From an uncultured Afifella sp. (GTDB taxonomy: Bacteria; Pseudomonadota; Alphaproteobacteria; Rhizobiales; Afifellaceae): 64,000 bases of DNA. The DNA lies in assembly GCA_947259045.1 (NCBI GenBank), contig CAMYKZ010000005.1:1-64000 (forward strand). The letters run 5' to 3'. The translations under genes and the position numbers were made by a program. Under the pieces are notes generated by a model. It had not been told where the DNA came from. It did no database searches and saw nothing but the letters and a program-made list of their open reading frames with translations. Of this stretch, positions 43,133-52,120 are shown one piece after another; position 1 is the first letter of the stretch, and each line of letters starts with the position of its first letter.

Positions 43133-45671
43133 CGTTCGGTCCCGCGGCCGGATCAGCGAACATCTCGCCGGCCGCTTCGGCGATCAGATCGTCCTGCGCT
43201 TCGCCGAAAACCGGCTCCCGGCCGATCTCCAGCATCAGGGGAACCGCAAGCGGCGAAACGCGTGTCAGCCTTTGATGCCTGATTCGGCCCCTGATGCGTG
43301 AGAGCATTTCTCCAAGCCGGCTGATATCCAGCAATCCGCTCGCCGCATCGGCCCGCGTCGCCCGCAACAGGATATGGTCCGGTTCGTGGCTGCGCAGCAC
43401 GTCGTAGATCAGATCGGTGGAAATCGTTACCTGGCGGCCTGTCTTTTCCTTGCCCGGGTGCCGCCGTTCAATCAGCCCGGAGATCACCGCGCAATTTCTG
43501 AATGTGCGCTTCAACAGATAGGATTCATCCAGCCAGGCCTCCAGATCGTCGCCGAGCATGTCTTCTTCGAACAAATCGTCGATCGACGGTTTGCCGGCTT
43601 CAAACAGTGCGCCCATGTCGCGCAGGCCCCAGATTGCCAGTGCGTAATCGCTGGCGACAAAACCAAGCGGCCGCGCCCGCGCCCGTTCCAGCCGCCGGGT
43701 CAAAAGCATGCCGAGCGTCTGGTGCGCCAGCCTGCCCTCGAAGGGGTAGGCCACCAGATAGTTCTTGTCGCTGCGCGGAAAGGTTTCCACCAGCAGCTGG
43801 TCGCGGGCGGGCAGCACCGACTTGTCGGCCTGCATGCGCAGCCAGTCAGCCACCTGATCGGGAAGCTGCGACCAGCTTGCCGGGTCGGCCAGCATGCCGC
43901 GCACCACGTCGGCCAGATAGGTCGACAACGGAAACTTTCCGCCGGCATAGGAGGGGATCTGCACGTCTTCGTTTTCGGCATTGCTGACAAAGGCTTCATT
44001 GTCGCGAATGCCTTCAAAGCGCAATGTCCGGCCGGCAAAGCGGAACGTATCGCCCTGGACCAGCTGTTCCAGGAACTGTTCCTCGATCTGCCCCAGCACC
44101 CGGCCGCCGCGCCTTGGCCCGCCGCCCTTGCGGCCGAGCCGGACATTGAGCGACGGCGCTTCGACGATGGTGCCGACGTTGAGCCGGTATTGCTGGGCAA
44201 GGCGCGGATGGGTCAGCGCGAACAGCCCGTCCGTGCGCCGCCGGATGCGGGCATAACGCTCGTAAGTCTTCAGCGCATAACCGCCGGTGGCGACAAAATC
44301 GACCGCCTGTTCGAACCGTTCCCAGGGGAGTTCCCGGTAGGGCAGAGCGGAGGTGATCTCATCGAACAATTGAACCGCATCGAATGGTGCGGCCACGGCC
44401 ATGCCGAGAATATGCTGGCACAGAACGTCGAGACCGCCGGGCCGGATCGGCGGGGTATCCTGGGCGCCGAGATAATTGGCGTTCAGCGCCGCCTGGCATT
44501 CCAGCACCTCGAAGCGGTTGGAGGGCACCAGCAGGCCGAGCGAGGGCTCGTCCATGCGGTGGTTGGAGCGGCCGATGCGCTGGGCCAGCCGGCTGGCGCC
44601 CTTGGGCGCGCCGACATGGATGACCTGATCCACGTCGCCCCAGTCGATTCCCAGATCCAGCGTCGATGTCGCCACCACGGCGCGCAGCTTGCCGGCCGCC
44701 ATGGCGGTCTCCACCTTGCGCCGCTGACCGCGGTCGAGCGAGCCGTGATGCAACGCGATCGGCAAATTGTCCTCGTTGATCCGCCACAGTTCGGAAAACG
44801 TCATCTCCGCCTGCCACCGCGTATTGACGAAGATCAGCGTCATGCGGTGGGCCTTGATGCGCTGATAGACATCCGGGAAGGCGTAGCGCGCGGTGTGGCC
44901 CGACCAGGGCAGGCGGGATTCACTCTGCAGGATTTCCAGTTTCGGCTTGGCGCCCTCGGCAATCTGGATGAAGCGGCTGAATATCCGCTTTTTGGCCGGG
45001 CTTTGCGGCACCAGCCAAGCCCGCAGATCGTCCGGTTCGGCAACGGTTGCTGACAGGCCGATGGTCTGCAGATCCGGCGCGAGCCGTCGCAGCCGCGCCA
45101 GGCCAAGCGCCAGCAGATCGCCGCGTTTCGACGTCACCAGCGAATGCAGCTCGTCGAAAATGATGAATTTCAGGCCCTTGAAATACCGCTCGGCGCCCTT
45201 TGCGGCAATCAGCAGCGCAATCTGTTCCGGCGTCGTCAGCAGCATATCAGGCGGATTGAGTTTCTGCCTTTGCCGCTTGTGCGCCGGCGTATCGCCGGTG
45301 CGGGTCTCCAGCGTGATCGGCAGATCCATTTCGCCGACCGGCATTTCCAGGTTGCGGGCAATATCGACGGCCAGCGCCTTCAGCGGCGAAACATAAAGCG
45401 TGTGCGGGCCGAAGATCGGCTGCCCGGGTTTCGCCGGCCCGCGCTCCGCCAGGGCAATCAGGCTGGGCAGAAATCCGGCCAGGGTCTTGCCCGCCCCTGT
45501 CGGCGCGACCAGCAGCGTCGACGATCCGTCACGCAGGGATGCCAGCAGTTCAAGCTGATGCGGCCTTGGCGACCAGCCGCGCCCGGCAAACCAGGTTCTG
45601 AACCGGTCCGGCAGCAGATCGGCGGAAATCCGACCCTGGTCTGCAGCAACATCTGGAGCGGGGATTGTCAT
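43059..45671 (-). CDS. Ligase-associated DNA damage response DEXH-box helicase (Lhr-like)
   Basis: An 870-residue superfamily 2 helicase of the Lhr type. Walker A is APTGAGKTLAGFLPSL (about residue 55-70), motif Ia VSPLKALAVDIARN, motif II DELH in IIFDELHSLVTSKRG, motif III GLSATV, and motif VI QRIGRSNHRMDEPS. The Lhr-specific winged-helix and C-terminal core follow (VGTIVEAPSLNVRLGRKGGG). It translocates on single-stranded DNA and unwinds duplexes. An in-frame ATG at 45758 would add 29 residues; neither start has a strong ribosome binding site, and 45671 is chosen because conserved sequence begins soon after. It forms an operon with pdeM and diverges from the RHH-RAMA/exonuclease/ligase operon. 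Confidence 0.9.
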   Translation of the reverse strand: MTIPAPDVAADQGRISADLLPDRFRTWFAGRGWSPRPHQLELLASLRDGSSTLLVAPTGAGKTLAGFLPSLIALAERGPAKPGQPIFGPHTLYVSPLKALAVDIARNLEMPVGEMDLPITLETRTGDTPAHKRQRQKLNPPDMLLTTPEQIALLIAAKGAERYFKGLKFIIFDELHSLVTSKRGDLLALGLARLRRLAPDLQTIGLSATVAEPDDLRAWLVPQSPAKKRIFSRFIQIAEGAKPKLEILQSESRLPWSGHTARYAFPDVYQRIKAHRMTLIFVNTRWQAEMTFSELWRINEDNLPIALHHGSLDRGQRRKVETAMAAGKLRAVVATSTLDLGIDWGDVDQVIHVGAPKGASRLAQRIGRSNHRMDEPSLGLLVPSNRFEVLECQAALNANYLGAQDTPPIRPGGLDVLCQHILGMAVAAPFDAVQLFDEITSALPYRELPWERFEQAVDFVATGGYALKTYERYARIRRRTDGLFALTHPRLAQQYRLNVGTIVEAPSLNVRLGRKGGGPRRGGRVLGQIEEQFLEQLVQGDTFRFAGRTLRFEGIRDNEAFVSNAENEDVQIPSYAGGKFPLSTYLADVVRGMLADPASWSQLPDQVADWLRMQADKSVLPARDQLLVETFPRSDKNYLVAYPFEGRLAHQTLGMLLTRRLERARARPLGFVASDYALAIWGLRDMGALFEAGKPSIDDLFEEDMLGDDLEAWLDESYLLKRTFRNCAVISGLIERRHPGKEKTGRQVTISTDLIYDVLRSHEPDHILLRATRADAASGLLDISRLGEMLSRIRGRIRHQRLTRVSPLAVPLMLEIGREPVFGEAQDDLIAEAAGEMFADPAAGPNDDETDADAKNRPGTGAGSRSAGGG

Positions 45672-45788
45672 CACGGCAATCTTAGCGGCGGCAGGGCCGG
45701 TGTCGAGGGACAAACGCAAGCGGGGACTTGCGGCACCCGCGAAAGCCGTTTTAGTCATGGGTTCAGAAGTGAATCGGCGGGTCCCGCG

Positions 45789-46307
45789 ATGGCGAAGTCA
45801 AAAAATTCGAAGTCGGCGAAGAAAAAGGCAAAAGCCCGGGCGGCCGCAGATTATCTGACGGTTGATATCGATCTGGGGGTTCATCGCGCAATCGAGCAGG
45901 CGCGGACCAGTTTTGAAGAGAGCCGCAACGATATTCTGCGCCGCCTGCTGAACGTTGAATGCATGGGCGAATACTTGCCGCAGAACGCCAATGAAGATTC
46001 CCGCGCCAAGGGCGGCGGCGCAATTGACGGCGGCTGGTCGAAAATCGACCGGTTCGGCCGTTCGATCTTTCTGCCTGACGGAACGCGGCTTCGCGCCGCT
46101 TATGCCGGCCGGGCGGTCGAAGGCCGGATTGTCGCCGGCATGTGGGTCGTTGCCGGCCAGGCCTATAATTCGCCGTCATCGGCACTGAACGCCAATGTCC
46201 GCACCCGCGACGGCAACAACGTCAACCTGAACGGCTGGCGCCATTGGGAAGTCTGTCCGCCAGGCCGAGAGACCTGGGTCCGGCTCAACCGGTTCGAGCC
46301 GGAATAG
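45789..46307 (+). CDS. Ribbon-helix-helix protein with RAMA-like domain
   Basis: A 172-residue protein. A Lys-rich N-terminal tail (residues 1-20) precedes a SeqA-N/ribbon-helix-helix-like segment (YLTVDIDLGVHRAIEQARTS, then SRNDILRRLLN, about 23-56). After a linker, a C-terminal domain of about 90 residues reads GRSIFLPDGTRLRAAYAGR, VEGRIVAGMWVVAGQAYNSP, then NGWRHWEVCPPG. This resembles the RAMA (restriction enzyme adenine methylase associated) domain, thought to read modified DNA. The start codon is the ATG at 45789. It ends 7 bases before the ligase-associated exonuclease gene, so it is likely the first gene of the repair operon. I know of no established function for this pairing. Confidence 0.7.
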   Translation: MAKSKNSKSAKKKAKARAAADYLTVDIDLGVHRAIEQARTSFEESRNDILRRLLNVECMGEYLPQNANEDSRAKGGGAIDGGWSKIDRFGRSIFLPDGTRLRAAYAGRAVEGRIVAGMWVVAGQAYNSPSSALNANVRTRDGNNVNLNGWRHWEVCPPGRETWVRLNRFEPE

Positions 46308-46314
46308 GCCGGCC

Positions 46315-47325
46315 ATGCGCGCTTCCGATCTTCTGCGCCCGACCCCTGCGGGGCTTTATTGTCCGCCGGGCGACTTTTATATCGACCCGGTCCGGCAGGT
46401 AGACCGCGCTCTGATTACCCATGGCCACGCCGATCATGCCCGCGCCGGGCACGCATTCGTGCTGGCGACAGCGGAAACCCTGAAGATCATGGCGGTGCGC
46501 TACGGCGAGAATTTCGCCGGATCGAGCGAGATCGCCGAACCGGGAACAGTGACCCGGATCAACGGCATAGACGTTTCGTTTCACCCAGCCGGTCATGTGC
46601 TCGGGTCGGCTCAGATCGCAGTCGAACAGAACGGGCTGCGCATCGTCGCCTCCGGCGATTACAAGCGTCGGGCCGATCCGACCTGCGCACCGTTTGAACC
46701 GATCGCCTGCAACGTCTTCATCACGGAGGCGACATTCGCGCTGCCCGTTTTCCGCCATCCCGACGATGGCGGCGAAATAGCCAGATTGCTGACGTCCGTG
46801 CGGCAGTTTCCCGAGCGCGCCCATCTGGTCGGCGCTTATGCTCTTGGCAAGGCCCAGCGCATCATCGCGCTGCTGCGTCGGGCCGGATACGATCAGACGA
46901 TCTATATCCACGGCGCGCTGCAGAAGCTCTGCGATCTTTACCGCGAACTGGGCGTTGATCTCGGCCCGCTTGCGCCGGCCACGGTCGACACCGGCAAGAA
47001 GGGCGATTTCGCCGGCGCCATCATCGTCTGCCCGCCATCGGCGTTCGCCGATAAATGGTCGCGCCGCTTTCCCGATCCGCTGAACTGTTTCGCGTCCGGC
47101 TGGATGCAGGTCCGCCAGCGCGCCCGCCAGCGCGGCGTCGAACTGCCGCTGATCATTTCAGACCATTGCGACTGGGACGAGATTACCGCTACGATCAGGG
47201 AGGTCGGCGCGGAGGAAGTCTGGGTCACCCACGGCCGCGAGGAAGCGCTGGTTCGCTGGTGCGAACTGAACCAGATCCGCGCAAGGCCGCTGAATATCGT
47301 TGGTTATGAGGATGAAGCGGAATGA
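46315..47325 (+). CDS. Ligase-associated DNA exonuclease (metallo-beta-lactamase fold)
   Basis: A 336-residue Mbl-fold/beta-CASP nuclease of the ligase-associated exonuclease family. The metal site THGHADHARAGH lies at residues 35-46, then HPAGHVLGSAQI (about 85), the acidic ASGDYKRRADP strand (about 112), and GAYALGKAQRI with later SDHCDWDEI and VTHGREEALVRW in the beta-CASP part. It would process DNA ends in a damage response with the adjacent ligase. It starts 7 bases after the RHH-RAMA gene and overlaps the following transglycosylase gene by 4 bases (ATGA). Confidence 0.92.
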   Translation: MRASDLLRPTPAGLYCPPGDFYIDPVRQVDRALITHGHADHARAGHAFVLATAETLKIMAVRYGENFAGSSEIAEPGTVTRINGIDVSFHPAGHVLGSAQIAVEQNGLRIVASGDYKRRADPTCAPFEPIACNVFITEATFALPVFRHPDDGGEIARLLTSVRQFPERAHLVGAYALGKAQRIIALLRRAGYDQTIYIHGALQKLCDLYRELGVDLGPLAPATVDTGKKGDFAGAIIVCPPSAFADKWSRRFPDPLNCFASGWMQVRQRARQRGVELPLIISDHCDWDEITATIREVGAEEVWVTHGREEALVRWCELNQIRARPLNIVGYEDEAE

Positions 47326-48569
47326 TACGCACGATTATTTCAGGTTTCCTGAGCCTTTCCGTGTCGCTGATGGCCACGGATATTGCCCTGCCGGCCGCAA
47401 ACCGCGCTAGCGTAGAAAAACAGTTCAGCAGCTGGATTGCCAACGACCTCTGGCCCGATGCCCGCAAGGCCGGCGTATCGCGCAAGACATTCGACACCGC
47501 TACCGGCAAACTGACGCTGAACTGGGATTTGCCGGACCTGCGCCCGCCGGGCAGTTCATCCAAGGGCCCGACGGCGCAGCGCCAATCGGAATTTCGCGCG
47601 CCCGCCGCCTATTTTTCCTCCAAGCGCCTGGCCAGCCTGACCCGTCTCGGCGGCGGCCAGTTGAAAAAATGGCGCAAGACCCTGGATGGCGTTGAGCGCA
47701 AATACGGCGTGCCGCGGGAAATCATCATTGCCATCTGGGCGCGTGAATCCGATTTCGGCCGTGCGCCGCTGCCCTATAATGCGGTGCGCTCGCTTGCCAC
47801 ACAGGCCTTTATGGGCCGTCGCAAGGCTTTGTTCAGAGCGGAACTTCTGGCGGCGCTGAAAATCCTTCAGGCCGGCCATATCGCACCGGCGAAGATGAAA
47901 AGCGCCTGGGCCGGCGCACTCGGCCAGCCGCAATTCATGCCGTCGAAGTTCCTGCAATATGCCGTCGATTTCGACGGCGACGGTCGCAAGGATATCTGGA
48001 CGTCGGTGCCCGATACGCTGGCCTCCATTGCCCATTTCCTGAAACAGCATGGCTGGCAATCGGGCCGCGACTGGGGTTTTGAGGCCAGTATCCCGGCCGC
48101 CGTCTCCTGTGCTCTTGAAGGCCCGGAACAGGGCCGGCCGGTCAGGGCATGGCTGGACGCCGGCGTCACCCGCATCAGCGGCAAACCGTTCCCGAAATCG
48201 GAACTGCGCAAGACCGGATACCTGATGATGCCGGCCGGCCGGCTCGGACCGGCCTTCATTGCGACGGAGAATTTCTACGTGCTGAAATTCTACAATGAGT
48301 CCGATCTCTACGCGCTCTATATCGGCCATCTGGCGGACCGCATGCGCGGCGCCGGCGGCCTCAGGACCAACTGGTCGAAACTCGACGGCTTCAACCGCCG
48401 CCAGGTCCGCACCATGCAGGAACGGCTTGTTGCGCTCGGCCACGACGTCGGCGGCGTCGACGGTCTTGTCGGTTTCAAGACCCGTACCGCGATCGGCACA
48501 TGGCAGGCGAAAAACGGCCAGACGCCGACCTGTTTTCCAGGCAGCGCAGTCCTGAAAAAACTGCGCTGA
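47322..48569 (+). CDS. Lytic murein transglycosylase (MltB-like) with C-terminal peptidoglycan-binding domain
   Basis: A 415-residue exported enzyme. A short signal peptide (residues 1-25) leads to an MltB/SLT_2 domain with VPREIIIAIWARESDFGR (catalytic Glu near residue 145), GRRKALFRAELLAALKIL, and the AGALGQPQFMPSKFLQYAVDFDGDG motif typical of the group. A peptidoglycan_binding_1 module sits at the C-terminus (about 355-412, MQERLVALGHDVGGVDGLVG). It cleaves glycan strands, forming 1,6-anhydro-muropeptides. Its start overlaps the exonuclease stop, so it is embedded in the DNA repair operon, which is unusual; the expected neighbour of the exonuclease is the ligase. Confidence 0.92.
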   Translation: MIRTIISGFLSLSVSLMATDIALPAANRASVEKQFSSWIANDLWPDARKAGVSRKTFDTATGKLTLNWDLPDLRPPGSSSKGPTAQRQSEFRAPAAYFSSKRLASLTRLGGGQLKKWRKTLDGVERKYGVPREIIIAIWARESDFGRAPLPYNAVRSLATQAFMGRRKALFRAELLAALKILQAGHIAPAKMKSAWAGALGQPQFMPSKFLQYAVDFDGDGRKDIWTSVPDTLASIAHFLKQHGWQSGRDWGFEASIPAAVSCALEGPEQGRPVRAWLDAGVTRISGKPFPKSELRKTGYLMMPAGRLGPAFIATENFYVLKFYNESDLYALYIGHLADRMRGAGGLRTNWSKLDGFNRRQVRTMQERLVALGHDVGGVDGLVGFKTRTAIGTWQAKNGQTPTCFPGSAVLKKLR

Positions 48570-48619
48570 GCGGCGGCATCGGTGACGATGGATACCTGTA
48601 GCGCTATCATAACCTCATC

Positions 48620-50230
48620 ATGCAAGCCTTCGCAGCCCTGATTGACCGCCTGACGCTGACGCCCCAGCGCAACGGCAAACTGCGCCTGATGCAGGATTAT
48701 TTTGCCGAAACCCCCGATCCCGATCGCGGTTACGCGGTTGCCGCCCTGGCCGGCGATTTGCAGATCGCCTCCGTCAAACCGGCGATGCTGCGCGGGCTGA
48801 TGGCGGAGCGCATGGACGAGGTTCTGTTCCGCTATTCATACGATTATGTCGGCGATCTGGCGGAGACCATTTCGCTGGTCTGGCCGGAGCCGCAATTGGC
48901 AAGCGGCAACGACCCGCTGCCGTCGCTTGCCGCAATCGTCGAGGCGCTGCAGACAGCGAGCCGCAGCGATGGTCCGGGTCTGGTGGAGGGCTGGCTCGAC
49001 CAGCTCGACTCCAGTGGCCGCTATGCGCTTTTGAAACTGGTCACCGGGGCGCTGCGCATCGGTGTCACCGCGCGGCTGACCAAACAGGCGTTGGCCCGCT
49101 TCGGTGGACGGGATGTGAGCGAGATTGAGGAAATCTGGCACGAACTCGAGCCGCCGTACGAGCCATTGTTCACCTGGCTTGAAGGTAAAACCGGCCGACC
49201 GGAAAGCGCGGCACGCGGCCCGTTCCGACCGGTCATGCTCGCCCATCCGGTTGCCGACAATGATCTGGAAAAGATCGAACCCGCCGATTACGCGGCGGAG
49301 TGGAAATGGGACGGCATCCGCGTCCAGGCGGTCAGCGATGACGGCGTGCGGCGGATCTATTCGCGCACCGGCGACGATATTTCGAAGAGCTTCCCGGATC
49401 TGCTGGAGGCGATGACCTTCGAGGGCGCGATCGACGGCGAGCTTCTTGTCGCCAGACCGACAGATGACGGTCTGCTGGTGGCGCCGTTTGGCGACCTGCA
49501 GCAGCGGCTCAACAGAAAGACAGTGTCGAAAAAACTGATCCTGTCCCACCCGGCGTTCATTCGCGCCTACGATCTGCTGCATGAGGGCGAGACGGACTGG
49601 CGGCGGCAGCCGTTCCGGGAAAGGCGCGCGGCGCTGGAAAAGTTCGCCGCAACCGCCGCATCGCCGCGCATCGATGTCTCGCCGCTGGTCGAATATGGCG
49701 ACTGGCAGCAGCTTGAACGCCTGCGCGCCGACCCGCCCGAAGCGGTTGCCGAAGGCATCATGCTGAAACGCTGGGATTCGCTCTATCAGCCGGGCCGGCC
49801 GAAAGGCCCCTGGTTCAAATGGAAGCGCGATCCGTTTCTGGTTGATTGCGTGCTGATGTACGCCCAGCGCGGCCACGGCCGGCGCTCGTCGTTTTATTCC
49901 GATTACACATTCGGTGTCTGGACCGGGCCGGACGACGATCTGCAGCTTGTTCCGGTCGGCAAGGCCTATTTCGGTTTCACCGATGAAGAATTGAAGCAGA
50001 TCGACAAATTTGTCCGCAACAATACGATCGAGCGTTTCGGGCCGGTGCGGTCGGTGCGCGCCGATGCCGGGCACGGCCTGGTGCTGGAAGTGGCGTTTGA
50101 AGGGCTGAACCGATCCACCCGGCACAAATCCGGTATCGCCATGCGGTTTCCCCGCATCAGCCGGCTGAGATGGGACAAACCGCCTGCGGAAGCAGACCGG
50201 CTGGAAACTCTGCAGGCGCTGCTGGCGTAG
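48620..50230 (+). CDS. ATP-dependent DNA ligase (cisplatin damage response type)
   Basis: A 536-residue ATP-dependent DNA ligase. The N-terminal helical DNA-binding domain (about 1-190) includes LKLVTGALRIGVTARLTKQAL. The adenylation domain has the motif I nucleophile in AEWKWDGIRVQAV, with Lys229 expected to carry AMP, then RIYSRTGDDISKSFPD (motif Ia/III area) and IDGELL (motif III Glu). The OB-fold has GIMLKR and WFKWKRDP (motifs IV-V). It is the ligase of the four-part repair set with the Mbl exonuclease, Lhr helicase and PdeM, distinct from NAD-dependent LigA. It begins 50 bases after the transglycosylase gene. Confidence 0.93.
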   Translation: MQAFAALIDRLTLTPQRNGKLRLMQDYFAETPDPDRGYAVAALAGDLQIASVKPAMLRGLMAERMDEVLFRYSYDYVGDLAETISLVWPEPQLASGNDPLPSLAAIVEALQTASRSDGPGLVEGWLDQLDSSGRYALLKLVTGALRIGVTARLTKQALARFGGRDVSEIEEIWHELEPPYEPLFTWLEGKTGRPESAARGPFRPVMLAHPVADNDLEKIEPADYAAEWKWDGIRVQAVSDDGVRRIYSRTGDDISKSFPDLLEAMTFEGAIDGELLVARPTDDGLLVAPFGDLQQRLNRKTVSKKLILSHPAFIRAYDLLHEGETDWRRQPFRERRAALEKFAATAASPRIDVSPLVEYGDWQQLERLRADPPEAVAEGIMLKRWDSLYQPGRPKGPWFKWKRDPFLVDCVLMYAQRGHGRRSSFYSDYTFGVWTGPDDDLQLVPVGKAYFGFTDEELKQIDKFVRNNTIERFGPVRSVRADAGHGLVLEVAFEGLNRSTRHKSGIAMRFPRISRLRWDKPPAEADRLETLQALLA

Positions 50231-50311
50231 TATAAAGCGGCACTTGTCGGCGGGCCAAAGGATCGCTACCTATCGCGCAACGCGCAGAATCGCCGCCGAC
50301 GGAGAAAGACA

Positions 50312-50593
50312 ATGTCTCAACGCATGAACCAGTTTCTTGGCGACACGCCGTTCAGGGTGCTTGTCCGCCTGCTGGTGCTGTCCTTTGTCGTCGGCCTTAT
50401 CCTGTCAGTGATCGGCCTGCATCCGCTTGAAATCTTTGAATGGTTGCAGCGTCTTGTGAACCGCATCTACCAGATGGGTTTCGATGTCTTCAGGGAGGCG
50501 TTCAGCTATCTGTTCCTGGGTGCGCTGATCGTCGTGCCGATCTTCCTGATCATGCGCTTCATGAAGCTGGGTTCACGCAACCGCGGCGGGTAA
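50312..50593 (+). CDS. Small membrane protein, DUF6460-like
   Basis: A 93-residue protein with two membrane helices: about residues 15-36 (VRLLVLSFVVGLILSVIGL) and about 63-83 (YLFLGALIVVPIFLIMRFM). The N-terminus MSQRMNQFLGDTPFRV and the layout resemble a small uncharacterised protein family common in Hyphomicrobiales (DUF6460, from memory). GGAGAAAGAC lies before the ATG. It is 81 bases after the DNA ligase gene in the same direction and may be part of the same transcript. The function is unknown. Confidence 0.7.
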   Translation: MSQRMNQFLGDTPFRVLVRLLVLSFVVGLILSVIGLHPLEIFEWLQRLVNRIYQMGFDVFREAFSYLFLGALIVVPIFLIMRFMKLGSRNRGG

Positions 50594-50614
50594 CGCTGCT
50601 AACGTCGTAGACCG

Positions 50615-51040
50615 TCAAGCTCCGGCGGCGATGGCGTTCAGCACCATCGCCGTATCGTAAAATTCATAGAATGAAACGATCCTGCCGTCCTCGAAGCGCA
50701 CGAAATCGCATTTCGGCGTGTCGAATTCCTGCCCGTTGGCTTTGACCCGCCAGCCGGTCCGGCCAACGACAACAACCTTGTCTCCCTCGGCGATAATATG
50801 ATCGATCGAATAATGCAGCATTTCCATGTCTTTGCTCAGGCCGGAAAAATAGTGTTTCATGTCCGCCCGTGATTTGATCCGGCTGGTGAATTCCAGCTTT
50901 TCCGCTCCGTCGGCCAGCGACTTGAACTTGACCTTGTCGCTCAAGATGCCCATCCAGTGATCGACACTGGCGCCCTTGCTCTCGTGCCAGAGTTTGTAGG
51001 CATCGATCATGATCTGCTTGTTTCTCTGTTCTTCGCTCAT
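50615..51040 (-). CDS. NTF2-like / SnoaL-fold protein (nuclear transport factor 2 family)
   Basis: A 141-residue protein of the SnoaL-like NTF2 fold. The N-terminal helix reads MIDAYKLWHESKGASVDHWMGILSD. A conserved turn follows (IKSRADMKHYFSGLSKDMEMLHYSID) with strands KVVVVGRTGWRVKANGQEFDTPKCDFVRFEDGRIVSFYEFYDT. The many aromatic and acidic pocket residues suggest binding of a small hydrophobic molecule, but no ligand can be named. The start at 51040 has GGGGAG upstream; a longer frame to 51319 overlaps the deacetylase gene and lacks domain character. Confidence 0.75.
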   Translation of the reverse strand: MSEEQRNKQIMIDAYKLWHESKGASVDHWMGILSDKVKFKSLADGAEKLEFTSRIKSRADMKHYFSGLSKDMEMLHYSIDHIIAEGDKVVVVGRTGWRVKANGQEFDTPKCDFVRFEDGRIVSFYEFYDTAMVLNAIAAGA

Positions 51041-51161
51041 TTGGTCGCTCCCCGTATTCTGTTGCACCGGCTGAATCCGGCTAACCTCACGATAGCCGAA
51101 AAAAGCGATGCAACGCAAAGTAGCTGCTGGTGATGGGGCAGTCACGCTCGGACCGGCGTCC

Positions 51162-52064
51162 TCACACAAACCGCGCGGCGACCCGGTGCAAGGTTGCATG
51201 GCGCGATGCCAGAACATCCACATCCGCCGCATAACCGCCGCCGATGACGCCGGCCAATGCGATGCCGCGTGAGCGCACCATGTCCAGAACCCGCATATCG
51301 CGGTTCTCCAGCCCCGCATCGCTCAGGGCCAGCCGGCCAAGCCGGTCATCGCGATGCGGATCGACGCCGGCATTGTAGAACACGATATCGGGCGAAAACC
51401 GGCCGAGCGCTGCAGCCACTGCGTCGCGCAGAACGTCCAGATAATCAGCGTCACCCGTTCCGTCGGGCAGGCCGACATCCAAGTCGGATGCGACCTTGCG
51501 CACCGGATAGTTTTTCTGCGCATGGATGGAAAGCGTGAAGACACTTTTGTCGCCGGCAAAGATGTCAGCCGTGCCGTCGCCCTGGTGAACGTCGCAGTCG
51601 ATCACCATCGCCGTCCCGATCGCGCCTTCGGCCTGCAGCGCGCGGATCGCCACGCCGACATCGTTGAAGACGCAGAAGCCGGCGCCGTGCGAGCGCCGCG
51701 CATGGTGGCTGCCGCCGGCGGTGTTGCAGGCAATGCCCTGTTTAAGCGCCAGCCGGCCGGTCAACAGCGTGCCGCCGCTGGCGCAGCGTGCCCGGCGTGC
51801 AACGCCTTCGCTCATCGGCAGCCCGATCCCGCGCTCCACCATGGCCGGGACGGTCTGTTCCAGCACGTCGTGCACATAACCTGCATCGTGGGCCAGGGCG
51901 ATGATTGCAGGATCTGCGGGCTGTGGTTCGTGAAAACCGTCAGATCCGACAAGGCCTGTTTCCACAAGCACTTCCGCCAGCCGTCTGAACTTGGCCATCG
52001 GAAAGCGATGGCCGTCGGGCAGATCGGCATTGAAGAAGGGATGATGAACGATGGCAAGCGGCAT
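51162..52064 (-). CDS. Histone deacetylase family protein (class II-like)
   Basis: A 300-residue zinc-dependent deacetylase fold. The tandem His motif is GGSHHARRSHGAGFCVFNDV (about residue 120), with the zinc-binding VIDCDVHQGDGTADIF (about 158) and the late YNAGVDPHRDDRLG (about 245). Bacterial members include acetylpolyamine amidohydrolases and acetoin-utilisation-type proteins, so histone is not the substrate. An ATG at 52094 is in frame, but MPLAIVHHP starting at 52064 matches the family start. Divergent from the MATE transporter gene with a short gap. The substrate is unknown; acetylated small amines or protein lysines are likely. Confidence 0.85.
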   Translation of the reverse strand: MPLAIVHHPFFNADLPDGHRFPMAKFRRLAEVLVETGLVGSDGFHEPQPADPAIIALAHDAGYVHDVLEQTVPAMVERGIGLPMSEGVARRARCASGGTLLTGRLALKQGIACNTAGGSHHARRSHGAGFCVFNDVGVAIRALQAEGAIGTAMVIDCDVHQGDGTADIFAGDKSVFTLSIHAQKNYPVRKVASDLDVGLPDGTGDADYLDVLRDAVAAALGRFSPDIVFYNAGVDPHRDDRLGRLALSDAGLENRDMRVLDMVRSRGIALAGVIGGGYAADVDVLASRHATLHRVAARFV

Positions 52065-52120
52065 GGCTTTGGCATATAGAGCGATCCTGAGCATGAAACG
52101 AGAGCAAAGTGCGCTGCCGG

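Noticed and set aside
43374-45053. A 559-residue plus-strand frame inside the helicase gene
   Set aside because: It is antisense to conserved helicase motifs and has an amino acid composition typical of a shadow frame.
51162-52064. Histone deacetylation as a function
   Set aside because: The family name is historical; bacterial members act on acetylated polyamines, acetoin-related or other small molecules, and no substrate evidence exists here.
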